A stretch of 64,000 nt of DNA from Methylobacterium brachythecii (lineage in GTDB: Bacteria > Pseudomonadota > Alphaproteobacteria > Rhizobiales > Beijerinckiaceae): contig NZ_JACIDN010000009.1 of assembly GCF_014196345.1 (NCBI RefSeq), forward strand, positions 1-64,000, given 5' to 3'. This document shows, one piece after another, positions 1-9,069 of the stretch (position 1 is the stretch's first letter; every line of letters begins with the position of its first letter). A program made the translations under genes and the position numbers. The notes beneath the pieces are model-generated. The model saw only the letters and a list, made by a program, of their open reading frames with translations. It was not told the DNA's origin and made no database searches.

Positions 1-737
1 CGATCTCGGAGGAGATCCGCGCGATCTTTGCCAAGCATACCGAACTGATCGAACCAGTTTCCCTGGACGAGGCCTATCTCGACGTCACCGAGAACCTCCA
101 GAGCCTGCCGACCGCAACGGACGTTGCGAAGGCGATCCGGGCCGAGATCCTGGAGGCGACCGGGCTCGTCGCCTCGGCGGGCGTCTCCTACAACAAGTTC
201 CTGGCGAAGGTCGCTTCCGACTACCGGAAGCCAAACGCTCTGTTGGTCATCACGCCGACGATGGGACCAGCCTTCGTCGAGGACCTCCCGATCGGCCGCT
301 TCCACGGCGTCGGCCCGGTCACCGAGGCCAAGATGAAACGGCTCGGCATCCAGACGGGACGCGATCTCAAGGAGCGATCGATCGAGGAACTGCAGGCGGC
401 CTTCGGCTCGTCGGCCGGCTATTACCATGCCGTGGCGCACGGGATCGACGAGCGACCCGTCCGGGCCCATCGCATCCGCAAGTCGATCGGCGCGGAGAAC
501 ACTTTCTCGGACGACGCCGACACGTTCGAGATCCTGGCGGAACGCCTTGCGCCCATCGTCTCGAAGGTCTGGACGGCCTGCGAGACAAAGGGCTTTCGTG
601 GACGGACGGTGACGCTGAAGGTCAAGTTCTCGGATTTTGTCCAGATCACCCGGGCGCGCTCCATGACCGAGGTCGTGCCCGACCGCGCGACGCTCGAAGA
701 CATTCGCAGGCAACGGCAGATCCGATTGGGATCGTGA
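1..737 (+). CDS. dinB: DNA polymerase IV (Y family), 5'-partial and C-terminally shortened
   Basis: This is an error-prone translesion polymerase that acts at stalled replication forks. The reading frame is already open at base 3. It shows the Y-family catalytic motif SLDEAYLD at bases 60-83, then the palm motif SYNKFLAKVASDYRKP near base 190, the helix-hairpin-helix thumb (GVGPVTEAKMKRLGI) and most of the little-finger domain up to DFVQITRARS. The family normally continues for roughly 40-60 residues with a conserved RLLGV-type strand. Here the frame runs into an unrelated tail (RRQRQIRLGS) and stops. The beginning lies outside the window. The family call is secure; whether the shortened product is active is unknown, and the last strand of the little finger seems lost. 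Confidence 0.9.
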   Translation, partial: ISEEIRAIFAKHTELIEPVSLDEAYLDVTENLQSLPTATDVAKAIRAEILEATGLVASAGVSYNKFLAKVASDYRKPNALLVITPTMGPAFVEDLPIGRFHGVGPVTEAKMKRLGIQTGRDLKERSIEELQAAFGSSAGYYHAVAHGIDERPVRAHRIRKSIGAENTFSDDADTFEILAERLAPIVSKVWTACETKGFRGRTVTLKVKFSDFVQITRARSMTEVVPDRATLEDIRRQRQIRLGS

Positions 738-1577
738 ACGGAGGGACCTCGTCCGCTCTTATGCCTTTACCGACCGAAAGCGGACCAGCAAAAATCGACC
801 CCGGTCGGGCAACCAGGCAGACGTTAGCGATTTTTGGAAGCGGTCATTTGCCATGTGGCGGCCAAGGTCGGCTCTTGGCGATCACTCCATGGGAACGGCT
901 TTTCGCTGGCACCGGCAGATGCTTGTCTATGGAGATAAAAATCCATTGGGAGCAGAAATTTCCAATAAATCCGCGGCCTGCTGAAATGATTCTTTTAAGA
1001 TGTGTTGCGCAGTTTCTTTTACGTAAATTTGGGTGCGAGCTTTCAATTCTTGATCTTGGATCGTGTCGAATTTTGTCTCCGCCAGAGCCCGCTGCAATTC
1101 GTCATGGATCCAATTGAGCGATTTCTGCGGATCATTTCCTGCATCAGAAGCGTAATTGTAAATTAAATGCACCACGATGTCGAGTAAAATACAAATAACT
1201 GCATTAGAAGACGCGATTTCCGTATGGTCCGACCTGCATTTCCGCGGAAACATCGCACCCCCCATTGGCTTGATAAACTTTTTTGCGGCGAAATGACTTG
1301 ATTGAGTGCTGCCGTGCACCGGTTTCTTAGATAATTAACTTGCAGTGTTGTTTCAGCGCGCGCCGGGCAGCCTGCCGGCTGCCCGTCGACGTTGATCGGG
1401 TGATTAGGCTCGTTGCGATAGGGGTAGCGGGACGGGACCGGAGCCGCGTCAACCCAAAGGTTGACATCAGTCGATCCGTACACACTGTTGCGGTTTTGCA
1501 TCGCCCCTCTACTGCGAGGCATTGATATGACCGTCGACGCGTTGCTGTCGCTGGGCTAGCAAAGCATTGGACTGATC
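738..1577. other. Sparse region between dinB and the LuxR-type regulator
   Basis: About 840 bases hold only one weakly supported reading frame on the minus strand (927-1319, listed separately). The first 150 bases after the dinB stop have no convincing coding frame and may be decayed dinB 3' sequence or an old insertion junction. From about 930 to 1240 base composition is clearly more AT-rich than the flanks. I see no clear terminator or RNA gene. Confidence 0.4.
927..1319 (-). CDS. Hypothetical protein, possible small orphan gene
   Basis: I do not recognise this protein. The C-terminal two thirds look protein-like. There is a hydrophobic stretch (ICILLDIVVHLIYNY) near residues 42-56, followed by an amphipathic helical segment rich in Gln, Glu and Lys (LNWIHDELQRALAET and onward to ESFQQAADLL). 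The N-terminal 35 residues are poorly protein-like, so translation may begin inside, for example at a GTG within the hydrophobic stretch. The frame lies alone between dinB and the LuxR regulator, on the opposite strand, in AT-richer DNA than its neighbours. That is compatible with horizontal origin or with a non-coding frame. Confidence 0.35.
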   Translation of the reverse strand: MHGSTQSSHFAAKKFIKPMGGAMFPRKCRSDHTEIASSNAVICILLDIVVHLIYNYASDAGNDPQKSLNWIHDELQRALAETKFDTIQDQELKARTQIYVKETAQHILKESFQQAADLLEISAPNGFLSP

Positions 1578-2699
1578 ATGGAGCACGAAACAGCGCTGAT
1601 GTCCGCCGTGATCGCGGTACTCTATGATGCAGCTATCGATTCAGCCAAATGGTCGACCGCCCTGAAGAGTGTCTGCGACTACGTCGGTGGGGCCCAGGCA
1701 ACCATGTTTTGGCAGGGGGCGGCTGCTGACAACGTCGGTGTGCTTCACCTCTATAACGATGATCCTGTCTATACGCGACTATACTTGGAAAAATTGGCTC
1801 CCCTCAATCCGGCGTTTCCGGCCGTTCTGTTCCAGGAAGTCGGCGCAGTGCACGCCTTCTCGGATCTCGTTCCCGAGCAGGAGCTGGAGGAAACGGCCTT
1901 CCACAGAGAATGGATCGCACCACAGGGTTTCACCGATTCCCTCGCAGTTCTGCTGGAACGCGACGCGACGCGGATGGCTTTCCTCTCGTTTCCGTGGCGC
2001 GGCGGCCAAATCGACGCCGCGGCGCGGGAACGGCTGGCTCTACTCGTGCCGCACATCCAGCGTGCGGTAACGATCGCGCAGTTGTTCGGCCGGCAAAACG
2101 CGGAGGCAAGCTTGCTGACCGAGACCCTCGACCAGGTCGGCGAACCCGTGTTCCTGCTCTCCAGTGACAGACGAATCGTTTACGCCAACGCGAGCGGGCG
2201 AGAGATGATCGATCGGGGCGTAGGCATACGGCTGCAGGACAAACGCCTGCGCGCTGCGGCCGACGAAGCGGATCATGCGCTTGCAGACAGCTTGGATGCG
2301 ATCACGCGCGGCGCGCCGGTTGGAGCCCAGGGGACAAGCTTCGCTCTGGAAAGTACGCCCAACGACCGCCTGCTCGCCACTCTGCTCCCCCTCAAACGCG
2401 AAGCGCGACAGCGCGTCGGGACCGCGGATCTCGCGACGGCGGCGCTCTTCGTCCGCCGCTCGCGGTTTGCCGATCCGACGCCACTGGAATTGGTCGCCAA
2501 GCGTTACGGGCTTACGGCAAGCGAGATCCGAGTCGTCGAGGCGACCTTGCGTGTCAGTGGCCTCGATGCCCTCGCCGGTACGCTCGGCGTCTCGAAGGCG
2601 ACGGTCAAGACGCATCTCAACCGCATCTATCGAAAGTGCCCTGTGAAAAATCAGAGCGAACTGATCAAGCTCGTCGCCGGATTGGTCCAGGCTTTGTGA
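1578..2699 (+). CDS. LuxR-family helix-turn-helix transcriptional regulator with PAS-like sensor
   Basis: This is a 373-residue DNA-binding regulator. The C-terminal 65 residues form a GerE/LuxR helix-turn-helix (LTASEIRVVEATL, then SKATVKTHLNRIYRK). The middle, around residues 175-290, reads like a PAS-type sensory domain (VFLLSSDRRIVYANASGREM). The N-terminal 170 residues are an unassigned module common in single-component LuxR regulators of Hyphomicrobiales. There is no receiver domain, so it is probably a one-component sensor rather than a response regulator. No adjacent autoinducer synthase is visible, and the ligand and targets are unknown. It is transcribed alone. The ATG at 1578 fits the family N-terminus. 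Confidence 0.85.
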   Translation: MEHETALMSAVIAVLYDAAIDSAKWSTALKSVCDYVGGAQATMFWQGAAADNVGVLHLYNDDPVYTRLYLEKLAPLNPAFPAVLFQEVGAVHAFSDLVPEQELEETAFHREWIAPQGFTDSLAVLLERDATRMAFLSFPWRGGQIDAAARERLALLVPHIQRAVTIAQLFGRQNAEASLLTETLDQVGEPVFLLSSDRRIVYANASGREMIDRGVGIRLQDKRLRAAADEADHALADSLDAITRGAPVGAQGTSFALESTPNDRLLATLLPLKREARQRVGTADLATAALFVRRSRFADPTPLELVAKRYGLTASEIRVVEATLRVSGLDALAGTLGVSKATVKTHLNRIYRKCPVKNQSELIKLVAGLVQAL

Positions 2700-3153
2700 G
2701 GTGGAGATGACGATTGTATCGACATCATTGAATGGTGCAAAAGCACACAAAAATCGCGCCTTGGTCTTCAGCTTCCTCGGCGAAATCCGCCCGTCGTGAT
2801 TAGACTGAATCCGACCCTACCCAGCCCTACAAATTCGGTCGCGCGGTTCCCGGCAGCCGACGTACGTTCTGCCGCTACTGCAGCAGCATTGCGCTCATCT
2901 CGGCCGTTCGATGCCTTCGGCGTTGCGTCCAAGAGCGGATGTTGATGACGGAGAGCTGGCGGCTATCGCGACTCGAATGGCCTTGGTCGATTGGAAAAAA
3001 TCAACCTCCCGGCCATCAGGTGCCAACGCGCCGAATGGCAGGTCGCTGGTGAGGAACTTCCCGTAGCCATTGGCCGATCGGGCGTAGCCGCGGCTACCCA
3101 ATAGAATCTGGCTGGTTTTGGGTTGTCGTGGCAACCCGGGCGGCACAATCGTC
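2700..3153. other. Intergenic region without a recognisable gene
   Basis: These 454 bases separate the LuxR regulator from the orphan response regulator. A minus-strand frame of 94 codons crosses 2895-3179. Its composition is not convincing and it runs into the start of the next gene, so I do not call it; it could be a decayed gene fragment. No strong hairpin or operator was seen. Confidence 0.4.
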
Positions 3154-3831
3154 GTGTCAAAAGCAACCATCAACATCATGATCGTTTCGGACGATCACTA
3201 TTACTGCCGTACCATCTACCGGATTCTCGTCCTGAAGGGCGTCGAGGTCTTTCTGGCCAGGAAGACGAGCGACGGGGAGTTCTCGGTTCTTTCGAACGAC
3301 CGCGACTTGATTCTCGTCGACCTGTGCCAGGATGTGGAGCGAGGACTGAAGGTCATCGCGAACGTCAGGGCCGACGAGAGCGACGTCCCGATCCTGGCGC
3401 TTCTACCGGTCGAGAATGTCGAGGCTCGCGTGACGGCCCTCGAACTGGGGGCCGACGACTGCGTCCCCAAACAACTCGACCTCAGGGAGCTTCTGGCGCG
3501 TATGTATGCGGTCGTGCGGCGGCGGCGCGGGCATACCCGCTCGCTCATCGAGATCGGAACCGTCGCACTCGACCTCCTAAAGCGCGAGGTGACGTTCGGA
3601 ACGAAACGCACGGTCCTCCCGCAGCAGGAATTCGCCCTGGTCCGCATGCTTGCCGAACATCCGAGCCGCATCCTATCGCGGGATGTTCTGCACGATCACC
3701 TCTACAGGGGCGAAGACGATGTCTCGCCGACGGCCGTCGACGTGCTGATCTTCTATGTGAGGCGAAAGCTCGGGAAGGACTTCATCAGGAACGTCAGAGG
3801 TCGAGGCTGGGCTCTCTCGGACGTCGTCTAG
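3154..3831 (+). CDS. Orphan OmpR/PhoB-type response regulator
   Basis: This is a two-domain transcription regulator. The receiver domain (residues about 5-118 from the GTG at 3154) has the acidic pair D13-D14, the phospho-acceptor Asp in LILVDLC and the conserved Lys in CVPKQ. The usual Thr/Ser switch position reads ILALLP, so it lacks the hydroxyl residue. The C-terminal winged helix (residues about 130-222) carries the typical LPQQEFALVRML, DVLIFYVRRKLG and VRGRGW elements. No histidine kinase is adjacent. A TTG 36 bases upstream is an alternative start, but the GTG gives the usual receiver length. It is convergent with the TonB receptor gene, sharing the hairpin at 3838. Confidence 0.85.
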   Translation: MSKATINIMIVSDDHYYCRTIYRILVLKGVEVFLARKTSDGEFSVLSNDRDLILVDLCQDVERGLKVIANVRADESDVPILALLPVENVEARVTALELGADDCVPKQLDLRELLARMYAVVRRRRGHTRSLIEIGTVALDLLKREVTFGTKRTVLPQQEFALVRMLAEHPSRILSRDVLHDHLYRGEDDVSPTAVDVLIFYVRRKLGKDFIRNVRGRGWALSDVV

Positions 3832-3837
3832 AGACCG

Positions 3838-3871
3838 CCGTGCCCCGGCCGCCGAGGCGGCCGGGGCACGG
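3838..3871. terminator. Perfect 16-bp inverted repeat, likely bidirectional terminator
   Basis: CCGTGCCCCGGCCGCC at 3838-3853 is followed by GA and its exact reverse complement at 3856-3871. The hairpin begins 6 bases after the response-regulator stop and lies 8 bases beyond the stop of the convergent TonB-receptor gene, so it is placed to end both transcripts. No T-run follows, which is common in high-GC alphaproteobacteria. Confidence 0.75.
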
Positions 3872-3879
3872 ATGGATCC

Positions 3880-6429
3880 TCAATACTTGCGGATGATCGG
3901 CTCTTCCATCGGCCGGGGCGCCGACCCGAAGGTGTAGCGGATACCGCCGTAGATCGAGAGCGGCTGCGCCAAGACCGTCGTGCGCGGATCGGTCGTATTG
4001 TACAGATTGGCCACCAGACCGGGCTGCCGATACGTGCCGAAGCTCGCGTATTTGTTGTTGGTCAGATTGGTCACGAGACCGAAGACCTGAAGGTTCTCGT
4101 TGACCTGGTAGCTCGTGTTGAGACCGAGCACGTAGTAGGCTGGCAGCTTCGCGTTGAGGTTCGACTCGTCGCCGCGGAAATAGGCGGACGAGAAGGCTTG
4201 CAGGTTCATGCCGACCCGCCAGCCCGGCAGGACGCGATAATCGAACCCGACCTTGAACTGGTGATCCGGGATCAGCGGAACCTTGCTGCCGGGCCTCACT
4301 TGGATCGAGCCGTCGGCATCGGCCGAGGGGTTGTTCGGCGAGGCCAGAGTGCCGCTGAACCGGAAGGTAGCGTCGATCAGGGCGTAGTTGGCATAGATCG
4401 CGAGATCGCCGCGCGTGTACTCGGCGCCGACCTCGACACCCTGGCGGCGTGTGGCCGGCACGTTGACGTAGTAGCCGCGGGCCGCATTGCCGGGGCTCGA
4501 CAGCTGGAGGATGTCGTTGGTGAGGTCGCTCCGGAAGGCACCGACCTTATAGGACAGCTCGCCACCATCGTAGAAATTCGGGATCGCGCCGCGGATGCCA
4601 GCCTCGTAGTTCTGCGCCGTCACCTGCTTCAGGGGCGGATCGGCCACCAGCGAATTCGGCAGCAGGCAGGGACGGACCGGGTTCGAGCAGCCGAGCTCCA
4701 GCGGAGTCGGTGCGCGGTTCGATTCCGCGTATCCGCCATAGAGCGACAGACCAGGCATCAGCCGATAGGTCAGGCCGGCGACCGGGTTGATCTTGGTGTA
4801 GTTGTGATTGCCCGTCACATCCGGTGAGAAGCCAGTCGTATCCTGGGTCGTGATGCGCGCGAAGTTGAGGCGCGCGCCCGCGGTCAGGGACAGGTCGTCG
4901 GTGACGTCGAACGTGTCGGTGGCGTAGAGGCCCATATACAGGTTCGAGCCGATCACCGCGCTCGGAGCGATGCCAAGAGCAGCTGCGGTGCGAAGCTGCG
5001 TCGTGCCGAGCCCGGGGACGAAACCGTAGGTCGGGTTGTTCGGATCGGTCGTGATCGACAGGTCGGGATTGATGACGCCGAGCGCGCTGGACGACTTGAA
5101 CGAGTAGTCGGCCACGTCGATGCTGCCGCCGACGACGAAGCTGTTGCCGAAGCCGAATACGCGGTCGCGATTGGCCGCCTGCAGCGAGCCGCCATAGCCC
5201 GTCGCCTCGGTCTTGGTGGTGTCCAGCGTGCCGTACGGAACGTTCGGGCTGAACAGGATGCCCGGCGTGGCCACGCCCTGTCCGAGGATCAGGAACTGAT
5301 CTCGGAACTGCCGGTTCGTCTGCCCCGGCTGGGCGCTGAACGCGTCGTCCTGGTAGCAGAGCCGGCGCGGCGTGAAGAATGAACCGTTGCGGTTGCAGCC
5401 CTCGAAATTTCCGTCGTTGCCGTCGATGTAGGTCTGGCTGAAGCGGCGGAAATAGGCATTCCCGGACAGGTCCCAGGTCGGCGAGATGTCGACACGGCCG
5501 GTCACCTGGAGCGTGCCCATCTGGGTCGTCGTGGTCTGCGGCCAAGTGAAGATCGCGCGCGGGTCGCCATGCGTGAAGTCGACCGGGGTCGCGGCCGCTG
5601 CGCCGAAATACGTCCGGGCGAAGTTCCCGATGATGTGGAACTCGGAATCCTGGCTCCGGTATCCGAGATCGGTGTAGATGCGGCCGATCTGGCTCGGGCT
5701 CTGGTATCGCCAGCCGTTATCCTTGAGACCATCGCCGTTGAAGTAGAAGCTCCAGTCGCCGACTTGGGTGCCGTATTGCAGGCCGCCCGCGATCCGTCCG
5801 TCCGAGCCGCCGAGGGCGGTGATCTCGGTGCCCTGCCAGGTGAAGCCGTTCTTCATCTGGACGTTGACGGCACCTCCGAGGGCGTTGAGACCGAAGATCG
5901 GGTTGCCGGTGACGATGTCGATACGCTGGATCGCCGAGGGCGGGATGAGGTCGAAATTGACCGTGTCGCCGAAGGCCTCGTTGATGCGCACTCCGTTCTG
6001 GTAGACGGCGAGCCCCTGGGGCACACCCACGACCGGCGACACCGTGAACCCTCGGTAGTTGACGTCGACGCGGTTGTTGTTGCCCTGCGCATCCGAGAGG
6101 TTCAGTCCCGGCGTCACGCGGGCGAGGGTTGCCACGGCGTTGAAGGTGCCGGTGTCCCTCTCGATCGCGGAAGCCGTTACCGTCTCGACGGTGCTGGGGA
6201 TCTTGTACAGCGGTTGATCGCCGCCACGCAGACGTCCAGCCGCCGGAGCCTGGTTAGCGGTACCGTCCGCCGGAATCCGGCTCCGCCCGGAGCCGATGCC
6301 GGACGCCGAACCGCCGACCGGCGTCGTCGCCACGACGCTGATCTCGTCGAGAGTGGCCGATTGCTGAGCCAGGGCGACGCCCGGGATCAGCGCCGTCGAA
6401 AGACCCAAAGCTCGCGCCAATGCATGCAT
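3880..6429 (-). CDS. TonB-dependent outer-membrane receptor
   Basis: This 849-residue protein imports a scarce ligand across the outer membrane using TonB energy. It has a signal peptide (ALIPGVALA then QQS) and a TonB-box-like segment right after it (LDEISVVAT). The plug domain is at about residues 75-210 (ARVTPGLNLSDAQG, VRINEAFGDTVNFDLIPP, GNPIFGLNALGGAVNV). A long beta-barrel follows, ending near RYTFGSAPRPMEEP. The terminal residue is Tyr rather than the usual Phe. No dedicated periplasmic or ABC components are adjacent, so the ligand (siderophore, metal complex or other) cannot be named. It is transcribed in the same direction as the LysR gene upstream, with a 254-base AT-rich gap between them that may hold its own promoter. 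Confidence 0.9.
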   Translation of the reverse strand: MHALARALGLSTALIPGVALAQQSATLDEISVVATTPVGGSASGIGSGRSRIPADGTANQAPAAGRLRGGDQPLYKIPSTVETVTASAIERDTGTFNAVATLARVTPGLNLSDAQGNNNRVDVNYRGFTVSPVVGVPQGLAVYQNGVRINEAFGDTVNFDLIPPSAIQRIDIVTGNPIFGLNALGGAVNVQMKNGFTWQGTEITALGGSDGRIAGGLQYGTQVGDWSFYFNGDGLKDNGWRYQSPSQIGRIYTDLGYRSQDSEFHIIGNFARTYFGAAAATPVDFTHGDPRAIFTWPQTTTTQMGTLQVTGRVDISPTWDLSGNAYFRRFSQTYIDGNDGNFEGCNRNGSFFTPRRLCYQDDAFSAQPGQTNRQFRDQFLILGQGVATPGILFSPNVPYGTLDTTKTEATGYGGSLQAANRDRVFGFGNSFVVGGSIDVADYSFKSSSALGVINPDLSITTDPNNPTYGFVPGLGTTQLRTAAALGIAPSAVIGSNLYMGLYATDTFDVTDDLSLTAGARLNFARITTQDTTGFSPDVTGNHNYTKINPVAGLTYRLMPGLSLYGGYAESNRAPTPLELGCSNPVRPCLLPNSLVADPPLKQVTAQNYEAGIRGAIPNFYDGGELSYKVGAFRSDLTNDILQLSSPGNAARGYYVNVPATRRQGVEVGAEYTRGDLAIYANYALIDATFRFSGTLASPNNPSADADGSIQVRPGSKVPLIPDHQFKVGFDYRVLPGWRVGMNLQAFSSAYFRGDESNLNAKLPAYYVLGLNTSYQVNENLQVFGLVTNLTNNKYASFGTYRQPGLVANLYNTTDPRTTVLAQPLSIYGGIRYTFGSAPRPMEEPIIRKY

Positions 6430-6683
6430 CCGACGTCCCGCCCCTCTTTATGGATTGCTGAATTCGCGCCATCGCGGCACGATCGCTTCAGCTAGAAACG
6501 GTCTGATTTGAAATTCAATATAATAGGATGACTCTTGCTCGCAACATTTATGTAAGTAATAGCAAGGTCACACAAAATTATGATCTTCTAATTCTCCGGG
6601 ATGGAGTGGCAATCAAAAGCGATGGTCAAGTCACCAGATGGCCCGCAGGCGCTCGACGGACGGAAAGGGCTCAATGACCGCCG

Positions 6684-7589
6684 TCAAACGGTCTTCGCCG
6701 CTCGCTGAACCAAGTCGCGGAGCCAGCGGTGAGCCGGCACGTCGTCGTATCGCCGGTGCGACAATCGCATGGTCCGAAGCCTTGGCGTCTCGAACGGCAG
6801 CGCCAGGACCTCCAGCGGAGCGGCGCGCGCGAATTCTCGTGCTCCGAGCTCGCCCATGATCGCGATCATATCTGACTGGACCAGGACCGCGGGAGCCGAG
6901 AGGAGGGGCCCCTTGCAGGCAACGCGGCGCACGAGGCCGGCCCCGGCCATCCACTCGTCGATGAACTCCGTACCTTCTCCGGTCGATGACAGCAGAAGGT
7001 GCGGATAGGCTCCCAGCTCCTCGACGCCGAGCTTTCCATTCCGTCCGGCCGGATGCCCACGGCGAACCAGGGCGGCGAAACCGCATTCGATCAGAGGCGC
7101 TCCGACGAAGCGGTCGTCGGGCGCGTCGGCACCGACCAGCGCCAGATCGATCTCGCCGCGATCGAGCATCTTCACGACATCGAGCGTGCCACTGGGCACC
7201 AGGTTCAGCGTCACCCGCGGGGCTTCCACCGCGCAGAGGCCGGCGATCGGGGCCGCGAGAACGAGCGCGGACCGATTGTCGACGGCGATCGAGAATTTGC
7301 GTTCCGCCAGCGCCGGATCGAAGGCCGTCGCGCCCTGCAGTTCCGGTCCGAGCGATTCCAGCGCAGCCCGAACCAGGTCGGCGAGATCCGCGGCATAGGG
7401 CGTCGGCTCCATGCTGTCCGATTGTCGGATGAAGAGCTCGTCCTTCAACGCGGTGCGGAGCCGGGTCAGCGCGTGACTGACCGCCGATTGGGACATGTTC
7501 AGCGTCGCCGCCGCCTGCGTCACGCTCCGGGCTTGGGCGACGGCATCGAAGACCACCAGAAGATTGAGATCGAAATTTCGCCAGTTCAT
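6684..7589 (-). CDS. LysR-family regulator, probable regulator of the divergent RND pump
   Basis: This is a transcription regulator of about 301 residues. The N-terminal winged helix is typical (FDLNLLVVFDAVAQ, SVTQAAATLNMSQSAVSHAL, LRTALKDELF), followed by the periplasmic-binding-protein-like effector domain. The sequence resembles the NodD/NahR branch. The ATG at 7589 starts the family-typical MNWRNFDLNLL; an upstream ATG at 7637 would add 16 atypical residues. It is divergent from the MFP-RND operon across 316 bases that contain a good palindrome (7714-7734). Control of the pump is therefore the natural inference. The inducer is unknown. Confidence 0.9.
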   Translation of the reverse strand: MNWRNFDLNLLVVFDAVAQARSVTQAAATLNMSQSAVSHALTRLRTALKDELFIRQSDSMEPTPYAADLADLVRAALESLGPELQGATAFDPALAERKFSIAVDNRSALVLAAPIAGLCAVEAPRVTLNLVPSGTLDVVKMLDRGEIDLALVGADAPDDRFVGAPLIECGFAALVRRGHPAGRNGKLGVEELGAYPHLLLSSTGEGTEFIDEWMAGAGLVRRVACKGPLLSAPAVLVQSDMIAIMGELGAREFARAAPLEVLALPFETPRLRTMRLSHRRYDDVPAHRWLRDLVQRAAKTV

Positions 7590-7905
7590 GCCGCCGCTCG
7601 AAATTCGGCTCGCACCAGTTCTATGAACATCGTGCATGCGCTACGCTAAAACATTCATTGGCGTTCATTCTGCATGTGATGCATATGCTCGGCAATGCCA
7701 CATGCGGTCGGCTGAACATAACAAGTTTATGTTCCAGCAATCACGCAAATTACAAATAGTATACGAAAAGTTATAGAGATTTTTTTCTGGATATTTTCTG
7801 TAATAAAATTATATTATCCACCATACAGTAGGCATTTTCTTTCGCCGCGCTCGACGCAGATGAGCTTTTATGCATCGATGGCCGACATCTAAACTTGGAT
7901 AATCT
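7590..7905. promoter_or_regulatory. AT-rich divergent promoter region of the LysR gene and RND operon
   Basis: This 316-base region lies between divergently transcribed genes. It holds an extended palindrome at 7714-7734 and an AT-rich block at about 7740-7830 suited to promoter elements. It also has the decamer AGTATACGAA at 7759-7768, which recurs at 19220 in another intergenic region. No exact -35/-10 pair is asserted. Confidence 0.55.
7714..7734. promoter_or_regulatory. Palindromic operator candidate for the LysR regulator
   Basis: GAACATAA, five bases (CAAGT), then TTATGTTC form an exact inverted repeat with 8-bp arms. LysR regulators bind interrupted dyads in the intergenic region between themselves and a divergent target, which is this site's position, about 125 bases upstream of the LysR start and 170 upstream of the pump operon. 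Binding is not demonstrated. Confidence 0.5.
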
Positions 7906-9069
7906 ATGTCGCGCTTGCTGAAATATATGGTTACGTGCCTTGTCGTCGGCGGCGTCGGCTTCGCGGCTGACCGTCAATGGGCAGCTCCGCCGGCCGCTCA
8001 GAGCACGAGCGCCCCCGCTCCCGTTCCGGTCGTCACCGACAACGTCAGGAAGCTGGACGTGCCGATCGTCATGAAGGGCGTCGGCACCGTCAACGCATTG
8101 AACGTCGCCACCATCCGCAGCCAGGTGACGGGATACCTGCAGAGTACCAGCTTCCAGGAAGGCCAGACCGTCAAGCGTGGCGATGTGCTCGCGCAGATCG
8201 ATCCGCGCATCTACCAGGCTCGCCTCGAACAGGCCCAGGCCCAGCTCGCCAAGGACGCGGCGCTGCTCGAGAACCAGAAGACCAATCTCGGCCGAAGCGA
8301 GCCGCTCCTGAAGAACGGCTTTGCGACGGATCAGCAGGTCGCCGGCCAACGCGCCATGATCCTGCAGACCGAGAGCGCGATGAAGGGCGATCAGGCCGCC
8401 ATCGACTACGCGCAGAGCGAACTCGACTTCGCGACTTTGCGCGCCCCGTTCGACGGCGTGACCGGCATCCGCCGCGTCGATATCGGCAACATCATAAACC
8501 CTGGCGACGTGAACGGGATCGTCGTTCTGACGCAGGTCCAGCCGATCAGCGTGCTCTTCACTCTGCCGACCAGCGACATCGCGGCGGTCCAGGCCGCGCT
8601 CAACCGCGGTCCCGTGACCGCCACCGTCTACGATCAGACCGGCGACACGAAGTTGGACGAGGGCACGCTCCGGCTGATCAACAACCAGGCCGACCCGAAA
8701 TCGGGCACGGTGCAGCTGAAAGCCGTCTTTCCCAATGCCCAACGCCAGCTCTGGGCGGGAAGCTTCGTCAATGCCGAGGTCACGACCTCGGTGGAGAAGG
8801 GGGCGCTGACCATCCCGACCAACGCCCTGCAACTCAACGACAAGGGCTCGTTCGTCTACGTCGTGGGACCGGACTACACGGTCGCGACCCGCATGGTGAA
8901 GGTCGGACAGCGGACCCGGGGCGTCGCCCTCGTGGCGGACGGTCTGAAGGAGGGCGAGACGGTCGTGGTCCAGGGCCAATATCGCCTGAAGCCCGGAACG
9001 CTCGTCGCCTCGTCGCCACCCGATCAGGTGCCCAACACCTCGACGGCCTCTGCCGGAATGCTGCCATGA
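7906..9069 (+). CDS. RND efflux periplasmic adaptor (membrane fusion protein)
   Basis: This 387-residue adaptor links an inner-membrane RND pump to an outer-membrane channel. It has an N-terminal membrane anchor or signal segment (YMVTCLVVGGVGFAA). The split lipoyl/barrel-sandwich motifs are VATIRSQVTGYLQ with FQEGQTVKRGDVLAQIDP, and FATLRAPFDGVTGIRRVDIGN after the coiled hairpin (residues about 95-165). The beta-barrel and membrane-proximal domains follow. It is closest in style to MdtA adaptors. Its stop overlaps the ATG of the pump gene by four bases (ATGA), indicating translational coupling. No outer-membrane TolC-type gene is adjacent, so it probably shares one encoded elsewhere. Confidence 0.93.
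   Translation: MSRLLKYMVTCLVVGGVGFAADRQWAAPPAAQSTSAPAPVPVVTDNVRKLDVPIVMKGVGTVNALNVATIRSQVTGYLQSTSFQEGQTVKRGDVLAQIDPRIYQARLEQAQAQLAKDAALLENQKTNLGRSEPLLKNGFATDQQVAGQRAMILQTESAMKGDQAAIDYAQSELDFATLRAPFDGVTGIRRVDIGNIINPGDVNGIVVLTQVQPISVLFTLPTSDIAAVQAALNRGPVTATVYDQTGDTKLDEGTLRLINNQADPKSGTVQLKAVFPNAQRQLWAGSFVNAEVTTSVEKGALTIPTNALQLNDKGSFVYVVGPDYTVATRMVKVGQRTRGVALVADGLKEGETVVVQGQYRLKPGTLVASSPPDQVPNTSTASAGMLP

Noticed and set aside
2895..3179. 94-codon minus-strand frame upstream of the orphan response regulator
   Set aside because: It overlaps the start of the response regulator and shows no recognisable domain. It could be a decayed fragment but that cannot be supported.
4198..6495. Long plus-strand open frames inside the TonB-receptor gene
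   Set aside because: Antisense shadows typical of high-GC DNA. The minus-strand frame has the signal peptide, plug and barrel motifs.
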